Under the pieces are notes generated by a model. That model saw only the letters and a list, made by a program, of their open reading frames with translations, did not search any database and was not told the DNA's origin. Positions 1 through 6,567 of a DNA stretch of 10,744 bases are shown piece after piece; the first letter of the stretch is position 1, and each line of letters starts with the position of its first letter. The stretch is from Desulfuromonadales bacterium. GTDB taxonomy: Bacteria; Desulfobacterota; Desulfuromonadia; Desulfuromonadales; BM103. The stretch is taken from positions 1 through 10,744 of the forward strand of contig DAOVNV010000068.1 in the NCBI GenBank assembly GCA_030630015.1, in the 5' to 3' direction. A program made the translations under genes and the position numbers.

Positions 1-603
1 GAACTGAATCTTGACGGTGTCAGCTTTGTCCATGGTGACCGATTTTTCGGTCTCGTAGAAGTCACCACCGTCCATGTGAGCAACGCGGCATTGGGATGTG
101 CCTGGGGCCGGCCAGTCCTGCATCATGCGGTGCGGGTTCTTCTGAGCAAATTTCTTAACCGAAGCAGCTGCGCGGCGATCGGAGTTACCTTCACGCAGGA
201 CCGGGTTAACGGCAGAACCAAGGCACTTGGCATAACGAGCTTGCAGCTCTTTTTCAGCGTCAGTGGTCGCTTCTTCAGGATAAGTCGGAACGTCGTAGCC
301 CTTTTCCTGCAGCTCAGCAATGGCTTCCTGCAGCTGAGGAACCGAGGCACTGATGTTCGGCAGTTTGATAACGTTAGCTTCCGGCTTCTGAACCAGTTCG
401 CCTAGTTCTGCCAGGTAATCAGCAACCTTCTGCTCTTCAGTCAGGTTCTCCGGGAAGTTTGCAAGGATACGACCGGACAGGGAAATGTCTTTGGTCTCGA
501 CGTCAACGCCGGTCTCTTTGCAGAACGCCTGAACGATCGGCAGGAAGGCGTAGGTGGCCAACATGGGGGCCTCATCAATTTCTGACCAGATAATCTTTGC
601 CAT
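1..603 (-). CDS. icd: Monomeric NADP-dependent isocitrate dehydrogenase, N-terminal 201 residues (partial)
   Basis: This is the front of a monomeric-type isocitrate dehydrogenase, the cytoplasmic TCA-cycle enzyme that oxidatively decarboxylates isocitrate to 2-oxoglutarate with NADP+. The family is usually about 740 residues, so roughly a quarter is visible and the gene runs off the left edge. The protein opens MAKIIWSEIDEAP and carries the family blocks LPNISASVPQ (81-90) and GSAVNPVLREGNSDRR (129-144). By alignment from memory with the Azotobacter enzyme, Asn83, Ser130, Asn133, Arg137 and Arg143 are isocitrate-binding positions, and all are present. The ATG at 603 follows AAGGAGAG at 609-617 with good spacing. 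It is the last gene of the minus-strand block, 281 bp beyond the LysM lipoprotein, with its own promoter and a palindrome over the -10 box. Family assignment is firm; cofactor preference is inferred. Confidence 0.95.
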   Translation of the reverse strand, partial: MAKIIWSEIDEAPMLATYAFLPIVQAFCKETGVDVETKDISLSGRILANFPENLTEEQKVADYLAELGELVQKPEANVIKLPNISASVPQLQEAIAELQEKGYDVPTYPEEATTDAEKELQARYAKCLGSAVNPVLREGNSDRRAAASVKKFAQKNPHRMMQDWPAPGTSQCRVAHMDGGDFYETEKSVTMDKADTVKIQF

Positions 604-652
604 TTTTTCTCTCCTTGGTTTGGATAGCAATATCGCCTGAGGTATAAACGCC

Positions 653-669
653 GACAAAACAAGTTTGTC
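653..669. promoter_or_regulatory. Inverted repeat in the icd leader
   Basis: GACAAA and TTTGTC form a perfect 6-bp dyad around a 5-base spacer, about 50 bp upstream of the icd start. It could be a small hairpin in the 5' untranslated leader or a protein-binding site. Chance occurrence in an AT-rich stretch is possible. Confidence 0.3.
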
Positions 670-761
670 TTTATTTACAACGTGTTAGCCTCGATGTTGT
701 GGCTGCGCGGGAGTCCAGCAGTATGCAGCTCAGTCGTGCGCAAGATGGTCCTGCGAAAAGG

Positions 762-776
762 TGTATACAGTATACA
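762..776. promoter_or_regulatory. Perfect 15-bp palindrome, probable operator over the icd -10 box
   Basis: TGTATACAGTATACA is a perfect 7+1+7 palindrome. On the minus strand it contains the TATACT -10 element of the icd promoter, so a bound protein would block RNA polymerase; repression is therefore the likely mode. The TGTATAC half-site resembles those of GntR/FadR-type regulators. Geobacter TCA-cycle genes are known to be repressed by HgtR during growth on hydrogen, which makes an HgtR-like factor a candidate, but I do not recall its binding site precisely and the regulator is unassigned. Confidence 0.65.
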
Positions 777-796
777 AATGGTCTGTAGGCTGTCAA
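769..796 (-). promoter_or_regulatory. Sigma70-type promoter of icd
   Basis: On the minus strand a consensus -35 TTGACA (791-796) is followed by a 16-base spacer and TATACT (769-774). Transcription would start near 762, leaving a leader of about 155 nt before the icd ATG. The -10 box lies inside the 15-bp palindrome. Confidence 0.7.
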
Positions 797-884
797 GCAA
801 AAAAGGGGGGTCTGCCGGGCACTCTGAAATTGCTCGAAAAGAATGAAAAAGACAGGCTTTTCCCTACTGAAGAGACGGTCTGGA

Positions 885-1595
885 TCAGGGCTTGGAAATG
901 GGAAAGATATCCGAATCCTTGGCTTTCTGGCGGGCTTCTTCGATTTCTTCCGGGGTGAGGTCTCTGCGGATGTTCAGAACCTGTCCGGGGAAAATCTGGC
1001 GGGGGTCCTTGATCTGGTCACGGTTGGCCTGGTAGAGCAACGGCCACAGGTGGGCATCATTGTAGACAACGGCCTTGGCCGCAATGGTTGAGAGGGTTTC
1101 GCCTTCGCCGACCTTGTAGGTCAGTGCCGGTTTGACCGGTGCAGGCTTGGGCGAAGCCTCCGATTCCTTCTGAACCTCCTGGCGTTTTGCTTCAGCAGCC
1201 TCAATGGCAGCGCGGCGGGCTTCTTCCTCAGTTTTGACCCGCACCCTTTCGACCGCCTGTCGTACCTTTTGTGCGGCAGCCTCTTGTTTTGCAAGCTCGT
1301 CTGCCACTTCTTGTACCCGGGCCTCCTGCGTGACGACGACGGCCCGTCTGGCATGTTCCAGGGCAAAATTGAGAGTTTCCCTGGCGTCGCTGTATTCTCC
1401 ACGTTTCATCAGGGCTCGGCCATCCTGAAGAGCTTCGCCGGCAGCCTGAAATTCGGTCGGAGCATAAAGTGCGGCATTCAGTGTGCGAGCCTGCTCAATT
1501 ACGTGTTCCGCCGTATCCAGTTCAAGCTGGGGCGGTTTGGCACAGGCTGTCAAGGCCAGCAGGATGAATGTCGAAAGAATCCAACGCAAAATCAT
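885..1595 (-). CDS. LysM-domain lipoprotein with coiled-coil (DUF4398-like) region
   Basis: A 236-residue secreted lipoprotein. Residues 1-17 are a signal peptide ending in the lipobox LTAC, so Cys18 is the predicted lipidation site; Ala at +2 argues for outer-membrane rather than inner-membrane retention. Residues ~25-95 resemble the DUF4398 repeat-like helical domain, and ~85-147 is an Ala/Glu/Arg-rich probable coiled coil. A Pro/Lys linker (SPKPAPVKP, 148-156) leads to a LysM domain (~159-210, YKVGEGETLSTIA to FPGQVLNIRR), which in this family binds peptidoglycan. A tether or organiser linking outer membrane to cell wall is inferred. The ATG at 1595 has GGGAGA upstream. It lies 64 bp after aspS, so co-transcription with aspS is plausible. 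The exact role is unknown. Confidence 0.85.
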   Translation of the reverse strand: MILRWILSTFILLALTACAKPPQLELDTAEHVIEQARTLNAALYAPTEFQAAGEALQDGRALMKRGEYSDARETLNFALEHARRAVVVTQEARVQEVADELAKQEAAAQKVRQAVERVRVKTEEEARRAAIEAAEAKRQEVQKESEASPKPAPVKPALTYKVGEGETLSTIAAKAVVYNDAHLWPLLYQANRDQIKDPRQIFPGQVLNIRRDLTPEEIEEARQKAKDSDIFPISKP

Positions 1596-1619
1596 ATCAA
1601 AGTCTCCCGGGACCTATGC

Positions 1620-1641
1620 CCGGGGATTGTTGTAATCCCGG
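1620..1641 (-). other. Hairpin between aspS and the lipoprotein gene
   Basis: On the transcribed strand GGGATT-ACAAC-AATCCC forms a 6-bp stem with a 5-nt loop, extendable by outer CC/GG pairs with one bulged C. No run of U follows, so it is not a typical intrinsic terminator. It may be a processing or stability element in the aspS-lipoprotein spacer. Confidence 0.4.
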
Positions 1642-1659
1642 ATAGATCCAGGGCAGGAA

Positions 1660-3456
1660 TTAAGCCTGCTTGTTGCGTGCAGCGAGACGAATCCCCAGCT
1701 CCCGCAACTGTTTTTCATCGACAGATCCCGGTGCCTCGGACATCAGACAGGTTGCCTTCTGGGTTTTGGGGAAAGCGATGACGTCGCGAATCGATTCTGC
1801 GCCAGTCAGGATCATCATGACCCGGTCGAGTCCGAAAGCAATGCCGCCGTGCGGCGGGGCTCCGAATTCCAGGGCGTCAAGCAGGAAGCCGAATTTCTGC
1901 CGGGCTTCCTCTTCGCCAATGCCGAGCAGGTTAAACATTCTGCTCTGGACCGCCTGGTCGTGGATACGGATGCTTCCGCCGCCGATTTCAGAACCGTTCA
2001 GGACCAGGTCGTAGGCCTTGGAGCGTGCTTTGCCCGGGTCGCTGTCGAGCAGGGGGATGTCCTCGTCAAGCGGAGCAGTGAACGGGTGATGAACCGCCAT
2101 GTGGCGCCTTTCCTCACCGTCCCATTCGAGCAGCGGGAAGTCAGTGACCCAGACAAACCGGTAGCTGTTGGGGTCTGTGAGACCCAGCTTATGGCCGAGG
2201 TGGCCGCGCAGCCGCCCCAGGGCCTCATTGGCAATCCCCGGGGAGTCTGCAACAAACAGAAGCAGGTCGCCGGGTGCGGCCTCAAGTTTTTCGGCAAGGG
2301 CCTTCAGCTCTTCCTCGGTGAAGAACTTGGCAATCGGCGACTGCCAGGAACCGTCTTCCTGGATTTTGACCCAGGCGAGACCCTTTGCACCGTAAATGCC
2401 GGCAAAGTCAGTCAGGTCGTCGAGGACCTTGCGTGAGAAGGTCGCGCAGCCCTTGGCGTTGAGGGCCTTGACCAGACCGCCCTTGGCTGCGACATTGGCA
2501 AAAACCTTGAAGCCGCAGCCGCTGACCAGGGATGTGATATCCTGCAGCTCCATTTCGAAGCGCAGGTCAGGATTGTCAACGCCATAGCGATCTATGACCT
2601 CAGCATAGGTCATGCGCGGCATCGGCAGGTCGAGGTCTACATCCAGGGCTGCCTTGAAAATGTCAGCGATCATGCTTTCCATGATGGTCATGATATCGTC
2701 CCGGTCGACGAAGGACAGCTCGCAGTCGATCTGGGTGAACTCGGGCTGCCGGTCGGCACGCAGGTCCTCATCACGGAAGCAGCGGACAATCTGGAAATAG
2801 CGGTCGAAGCCAGCAACCATCAGCAGCTGTTTGAACAGCTGCGGAGACTGGGGCAGGGCATAAAACTCTCCGAGGTTGACGCGACTCGGAACCAGGTAGT
2901 CCCTGGCGCCCTCCGGGGTACTTTTGGTCAGTACCGGGGTCTCGATTTCCAGGAAATCGTTGTTCGTCAGGTAATTGCGCACGGTCTGGGCGACCTTGTG
3001 GCGCATAATCAGGTTGCTTTGGACGGAATCGCGACGCAGGTCGAGATAGCGGTATTTCAAACGCAGGTTCTCAGCGACCTCGGTGAACTCGTCCAGCATG
3101 AAGGGCGGCGTCTTGGCTTCACTGAGAATGCGCAGTTCGCGGATCTCTATTTCAACTTCGCCGGTTTTCATCTTAGAATTGACTGTTCCCTCCGGGCGGG
3201 GGGAAACCTTGCCGATCGCAGCGACCACGAATTCGTTGCGGACGTTCTCCGCCTTGCCGTGAGCTTCGGGATCGCGATCAGGGTCGAGGGCCAGTTGGGC
3301 AATGCCAGTCCGGTCACGCAGGTCGATGAAAATCAGGCCGCCATGGTCGCGCCGACGGTGGACCCAACCCATCAGACAGACATCCTCGCCAATCTGTTCG
3401 GCGCGCAGGTCGCCGCAGTAATGTGACCGTTTCCAATCTCCAAGTATATCGCTCAA
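1660..3456 (-). CDS. aspS: Aspartyl-tRNA synthetase (probably non-discriminating Asp/Asn type)
   Basis: A full-length bacterial class IIb AspRS of 598 residues that charges tRNA with aspartate in the cytoplasm. Order of parts: N-terminal OB-fold anticodon domain (~8-115), catalytic core with QSPQLFKQ (203-210), motif 2 FRDEDLRADRQPEFTQID (227-244), the bacterial GAD-type insertion (~290-425), and motif 3 GIAFGLDR (538-545). His38 in RRRDHGG and Gly90 in RPEGTVN match the positions (His31, Gly83 in Pseudomonas aeruginosa) associated with relaxed enzymes that also load Asp onto tRNA-Asn; the E. coli enzyme has Leu at the first. Such cells normally carry GatCAB. The start is TTG at 3456: AGGAG sits 6 nt upstream, and the first in-frame ATG (residue 29) would cut into the OB fold. 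It follows hisS by 140 bp with its own promoter and leader. Confidence 0.97.
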   Translation of the reverse strand: MSDILGDWKRSHYCGDLRAEQIGEDVCLMGWVHRRRDHGGLIFIDLRDRTGIAQLALDPDRDPEAHGKAENVRNEFVVAAIGKVSPRPEGTVNSKMKTGEVEIEIRELRILSEAKTPPFMLDEFTEVAENLRLKYRYLDLRRDSVQSNLIMRHKVAQTVRNYLTNNDFLEIETPVLTKSTPEGARDYLVPSRVNLGEFYALPQSPQLFKQLLMVAGFDRYFQIVRCFRDEDLRADRQPEFTQIDCELSFVDRDDIMTIMESMIADIFKAALDVDLDLPMPRMTYAEVIDRYGVDNPDLRFEMELQDITSLVSGCGFKVFANVAAKGGLVKALNAKGCATFSRKVLDDLTDFAGIYGAKGLAWVKIQEDGSWQSPIAKFFTEEELKALAEKLEAAPGDLLLFVADSPGIANEALGRLRGHLGHKLGLTDPNSYRFVWVTDFPLLEWDGEERRHMAVHHPFTAPLDEDIPLLDSDPGKARSKAYDLVLNGSEIGGGSIRIHDQAVQSRMFNLLGIGEEEARQKFGFLLDALEFGAPPHGGIAFGLDRVMMILTGAESIRDVIAFPKTQKATCLMSEAPGSVDEKQLRELGIRLAARNKQA

Positions 3457-3477
3457 GGGAAACTCCTGTTTATTAAT

Positions 3478-3531
3478 TCAGTGGCGCGTGGCGCGATTCA
3501 AGTCAAAGGCAAAAAGCTTTTTCGGAGCCAC
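3478..3531 (-). CDS. Possible 17-codon leader ORF upstream of aspS
   Basis: A GTG-initiated ORF reads MAPKKLFAFDLNRATRH and stops 21 bp before the aspS TTG. AAGGAGGAG lies upstream, about 12 nt from the GTG, which is longer than ideal. The GTG falls within the leader hairpin and the AAA-AAG-CTT-TTT codons cover the A5GCT5 palindrome. It could be a regulatory leader peptide or chance; it has only one Asp codon, so classical Asp-codon attenuation is not obvious. No family is recognised. Confidence 0.3.
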   Translation of the reverse strand: MAPKKLFAFDLNRATRH

Positions 3532-3546
3532 GATCAGTCGGGCTCC
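3511..3546 (-). terminator. Hairpin plus A5GCT5 element in the aspS leader (attenuator-like)
   Basis: On the minus strand GGAGCC and GGCTCC (3541-3546 and 3524-3529) pair, extended inward by CGA/TCG with a bulged base, around a 4-nt loop. The 5' arm includes part of the AAGGAGGAG sequence. After one G comes AAAAAGCTTTTT (3511-3522), whose T run could release polymerase. The element lies downstream of the aspS promoter and upstream of the start codon, so it could act as an attenuator. The T run is separated from the main stem, so efficiency as a terminator is uncertain. Confidence 0.4.
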
Positions 3547-3571
3547 TCCTTTATTTATAGACAAATATGCA

Positions 3572-3600
3572 ATTATATAGATGGCGATAAGGAGCGTCAA
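3572..3600 (-). promoter_or_regulatory. Sigma70-type promoter of aspS
   Basis: TTGACG (3595-3600) is separated by exactly 17 bases from a consensus TATAAT (3572-3577). The -35 box overlaps the hisS stop codon (GCT TGA CG). Transcription would begin near 3565, giving a leader of about 109 nt. This is one of the best promoter matches in the window. Confidence 0.75.
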
Positions 3601-4856
3601 GCCTCGGAAACGTTCTTTTGCAAATGAGCTTCGAGATTGACAAGTGCAACCTCTTCCTGGCTACTCTGATCCATATCTCTCAACTGGGCGACGCCGCGCT
3701 CCAGTTCATCATCTCCCAGGATAAGTACGTGGCGTGCCCGAAGCTTGTCTGCCCGCCTCAGTTGCGCTTTCAGGCTTTTGCCGCTGTACTCCATTTCCGC
3801 CTGGACCCCCTGGCGCTGAAGTTTTGTGAGCAGTTTAAAGCCTGCGATCTCGGCCTCGCGACCCAGGGTGGCGACAAAAAGGTCCGGGCGCGCTGCCATT
3901 ATTTCCTGATCATCGATCAGCAGCGCGAGCCGTTCAAGTCCCATGGCGAAGCCGATGCCGGGAAGATCCGGTCCGCCCAGATCGGCAATCAGGCGATCAT
4001 AGCGCCCGCCGGCGGCAACGGCGTTTTGCGCCCCGAGGCTGCCCGTGACCATTTCGAAAGTTGTCTTGGTATAGTAGTCGAGGCCCCGGACCATGCGTGG
4101 ATTGATCTTGAATGGTACTTCGAGGTTATGCAGATGCATCTGCACCTGGTCGAAGTGTCCACTACACCCTTCACACAAGTGCTCAAGCATGGCCGGAGCT
4201 TCCGATGTCGCCTCCTGGCAGCCCGGTACCTTGCAGTCCAGTGCACGCAACGGATTGGTCGTGTAGCGTCGCTGACAATCGGAACAGAGCTGAGCAAGAC
4301 GCTTCTCGAGATAACCGATCAACGCCTGACGGTAAACAGGCCGGCATTCGGCACAGCCGAGAGAGTTGACCTGGAGTTCCACGTCCGGAACCTGTACGGC
4401 TTCGAAGTAGTGGCTCAACATGGCCAGCAGTTGGGCGTCTATCTTGGGATCGTCGAGACCGATCACTTCAGCGCCAATCTGCTGAAACTGACGATAGCGC
4501 CCCTTCTGCGGTCTTTCGTGGCGAAACATCGGCCCGATATAATAAAGCTTGTTGACCGGATCCTGGGCATAGAGCTTGTGCTGGATGAAGGCCCGTATGA
4601 CCGGGGCCGTGCCCTCCGGGCGCAGGGTCATGGATGTCCCACCCTTATCGCTGAAGGTGTACATCTCCTTCTCGACGATATCGGTCGTTTCACCGATGGA
4701 ACGGCAGAAAAGCTCCGTTTTCTCGACAACCGGAACCCGGATTTCCCGATATCCGAATGTTCCGAAAATGCGCCTGGCCTCCTGCTCTAGATGCTGCCAG
4801 GTTTCGACTGCGCCAGGCAGGATATCGTTCATGCCCTTGATGCCGGAAATGCTCAC
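3597..4856 (-). CDS. hisS: Histidyl-tRNA synthetase
   Basis: A complete 419-residue class IIa HisRS that charges tRNA-His in the cytoplasm. Recognisable blocks are TLRPEGTAPVIRA (77-89), motif 2 PMFRHERPQKGRYRQFQQIGAE region (109-130), the HisRS-specific RGLDYYTKTTFE (257-268) and AAGGRYD (281-287), motif 3 GIGFAMGLERL (300-310), and the C-terminal anticodon-binding domain (~325-419). The insertion domain holds eight cysteines: C168/C171, C191/C194, C208/C213 and C228/C231, suggesting a metal-binding knuckle, as in a subset of bacterial HisRS. The start is GTG at 4856 with GGAGA about 10 nt upstream. It lies 263 bp after the diguanylate cyclase gene and has a promoter candidate at 4922-4950. 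Confidence 0.97.
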   Translation of the reverse strand: MSISGIKGMNDILPGAVETWQHLEQEARRIFGTFGYREIRVPVVEKTELFCRSIGETTDIVEKEMYTFSDKGGTSMTLRPEGTAPVIRAFIQHKLYAQDPVNKLYYIGPMFRHERPQKGRYRQFQQIGAEVIGLDDPKIDAQLLAMLSHYFEAVQVPDVELQVNSLGCAECRPVYRQALIGYLEKRLAQLCSDCQRRYTTNPLRALDCKVPGCQEATSEAPAMLEHLCEGCSGHFDQVQMHLHNLEVPFKINPRMVRGLDYYTKTTFEMVTGSLGAQNAVAAGGRYDRLIADLGGPDLPGIGFAMGLERLALLIDDQEIMAARPDLFVATLGREAEIAGFKLLTKLQRQGVQAEMEYSGKSLKAQLRRADKLRARHVLILGDDELERGVAQLRDMDQSSQEEVALVNLEAHLQKNVSEA

Positions 4857-4881
4857 TTCAGCCTGTCTCCATGAATGAATT

Positions 4882-4903
4882 GCGGATTTTTACCTGCATC
4901 CGC
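4882..4903 (-). other. Hairpin in the hisS leader
   Basis: GCGGAT and ATCCGC form a perfect 6-bp stem around a 10-nt loop between the hisS promoter candidate and the start codon. No U run follows. It may influence message stability or translation; function unknown. Confidence 0.4.
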
Positions 4904-4921
4904 TTTGTGGGGTGCGTAAGG

Positions 4922-4950
4922 TTTTTACTCGTTCTCGACAGGTCCGTCAA
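4922..4950 (-). promoter_or_regulatory. Candidate promoter of hisS
   Basis: TTGACG (4945-4950), a 17-base spacer and TAAAAA (4922-4927) are present on the minus strand. The -10 box matches consensus at four of six bases. The ten bases TTGACGGACC recur on the same strand at 5044-5053, where TAACTT follows the hexamer after 16 bases, a possible weaker tandem promoter. Confidence 0.5.
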
Positions 4951-5119
4951 CCCGATAAACGTGAAACGGCGCGATTTTTTGCCAATTCAGCAATTGCATT
5001 GGGGCCGGTCGTGAACTCCAGTGCAAAGTTATCGCTCCGCTACGGTCCGTCAAGTCCGACAGACTCCTGGGGCAGAAGGGGGCTCACCCGGACGAACCGG
5101 TTCCAGGCTCATCATGGGC

Positions 5120-6511
5120 TCAGGCTCTGGTCTGAAGGGTTGTTTTCAACTGTGTAGCACTGCGCGTGACGTTGCGATCGAGTTTACCCTGGTACATGGC
5201 CTTGTCGGCCAGGTCAATCAGTTCCGTCTGGGTTGTTGCGTGCAGAGGGTAGGTTGCGTGTCCGACCGTTGCCGTCAGGCAGCAAGTGTCACCCAAGGCA
5301 GTTCTATATTCGAGAGATTCGACTATTTTACGGAAACGTTCAGAGACAATGGCTGCTCCCTGGCTGTCGGTTTCAATCAGCAGGGCCGTGAATTCGTCGC
5401 CGCCGTAGCGGAACAGCAGGTCAGCATCGCGGATGCAGGTCTTGAGCTGAGCAGCAACTTTTTTCAAAACGTCACTGCCAACCAGGTGGCCATGCTGGTC
5501 ATTAATATTTTTGAACAGATCGAGATCGATGAAGGCAATCGAGAAGACGAGGCCATAGCGTTCAGCTCTGTGGATCTCCTGGGCAAGGGAAATCTGCAGG
5601 AACCGGTAATTGTGAAGGCCTGTCAGATCATCGGTGTAGATCAGCCCTTTCGCTCCTTCATACTGGCAGGCATTCCTGAAGCCGAGCGCAACCTGCTCCG
5701 CGAGAAAACCGAGGTGTTTTTCGGGAAGATTGTCAGGCAAGTCATTGCCAACGGGATTGCACAGGATGACGGCGCCACGGAACTTTTGTTCCGCCGTCAA
5801 CGGCAGAATCCAAACGGAGCGCAAATCGTCGAGGCCATCGTCAGGATCACCAAGGTCTTCACCTTGCAGCAGGGTGACACGATCCATCATTTCGATGCGT
5901 GACGCAAGGTGGTTGATCAAAGCCTTCGCCTGTGTCTCCGACAGGTTCGGGCAGGTGGTGGTCAGAGAGATTTGATCATTCTCCAAAAAGAAAGAGCAGC
6001 CTCGTCCGCCGCCGAGTTCGTGCAGCAACGTCTGTAGAGAATCGTGGAGGAGGGTGGCAACGTCAAGCTGGGTTGCCAGGCTCTGACCCTGCTGATAGAG
6101 TCTGATCTGGTCCCTGAGTTGACTGTTTTCATTCAGCAGACGTCGTTGTTCAATACAAGACTGGACAACATGTTTCAGCTGTTCGGGGGTGCAGGGTTTG
6201 AGAAGGTAGTCACGCGCACCGTTCTTCAGCGCCTGTACAGCCATTTCAACACTGGCGGAACTGGTTGCCAGGATTACTTCGGGGGAAGGATTCAGGCTGC
6301 GGGTATGACGCAGCAGGTCGAGACCGGTAACTCCGGGCATGATCATATCGGACAGGATAACGTCAAAGTTGCAGGTTTCCAGGCGCTCCATGGCCTCGAC
6401 GCCAGAGGCTGCTGTTTCAACTTGGTAAAGGCCTTCTTCGGAGAGGATGTCACAGAACACCTGCCGAAAAAAGCTTTCGTCGTCTACCACTAGAATGGTT
6501 GGCTTGGACAT
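5120..6511 (-). CDS. Response regulator with GAF-like and GGDEF domains (diguanylate cyclase)
   Basis: A 463-residue soluble response regulator predicted to make cyclic di-GMP. Residues 3-120 form a receiver with the acidic pair Asp10/Asp11, phosphoacceptor Asp55 (LSDMIMPG), Thr83 and Lys105 (LLKP). A helical linker (~120-140) leads to a GAF-like domain (~140-285). The GGDEF domain runs ~290-450, with DLTGLHNYR (295-303), FIDLDLFKNIND (327-338), an intact active site GGDEF (370-374) and an RxxD inhibitory site (RDAD, 361-364) five residues ahead. It should therefore be an active cyclase subject to product inhibition. ATG at 6511 has GGAG 7 nt upstream. It lies 52 bp after comEC; its partner kinase is not in the minus-strand block. 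No output target can be read from the sequence. Confidence 0.93.
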   Translation of the reverse strand: MSKPTILVVDDESFFRQVFCDILSEEGLYQVETAASGVEAMERLETCNFDVILSDMIMPGVTGLDLLRHTRSLNPSPEVILATSSASVEMAVQALKNGARDYLLKPCTPEQLKHVVQSCIEQRRLLNENSQLRDQIRLYQQGQSLATQLDVATLLHDSLQTLLHELGGGRGCSFFLENDQISLTTTCPNLSETQAKALINHLASRIEMMDRVTLLQGEDLGDPDDGLDDLRSVWILPLTAEQKFRGAVILCNPVGNDLPDNLPEKHLGFLAEQVALGFRNACQYEGAKGLIYTDDLTGLHNYRFLQISLAQEIHRAERYGLVFSIAFIDLDLFKNINDQHGHLVGSDVLKKVAAQLKTCIRDADLLFRYGGDEFTALLIETDSQGAAIVSERFRKIVESLEYRTALGDTCCLTATVGHATYPLHATTQTELIDLADKAMYQGKLDRNVTRSATQLKTTLQTRA

Positions 6512-6538
6512 GCCTGATCTCCGCTAAATTAACGCTTA

Positions 6539-6567
6539 AAACTAACAAAACCCCTAATCTTCGTCAA
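6539..6567 (-). promoter_or_regulatory. Weak candidate promoter of the diguanylate cyclase gene
   Basis: TTGACG (6562-6567) overlaps the comEC stop codon and is followed after 17 bases by TAGTTT (6539-6544), a poor -10 match (three of six). Read-through from comEC is equally possible given the 52-bp spacing. Confidence 0.35.

Noticed and set aside
3618..4790. Plus-strand 390-codon frame opposite hisS
   Set aside because: Antisense to an intact HisRS with all motifs; composition follows the complementary codons and no family is recognisable.
5056..5112. Minus-strand short ORF MMSLEPVRPGEPPSAPGVCR... after the cyclase gene
   Set aside because: No ribosome site and low-complexity Pro-rich content; nothing supports translation.
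5030..5119. Possible tRNA or structured RNA suggested by GGTTCGTCC on the minus strand
   Set aside because: No acceptor stem, D-loop or anticodon arm could be assembled around it.
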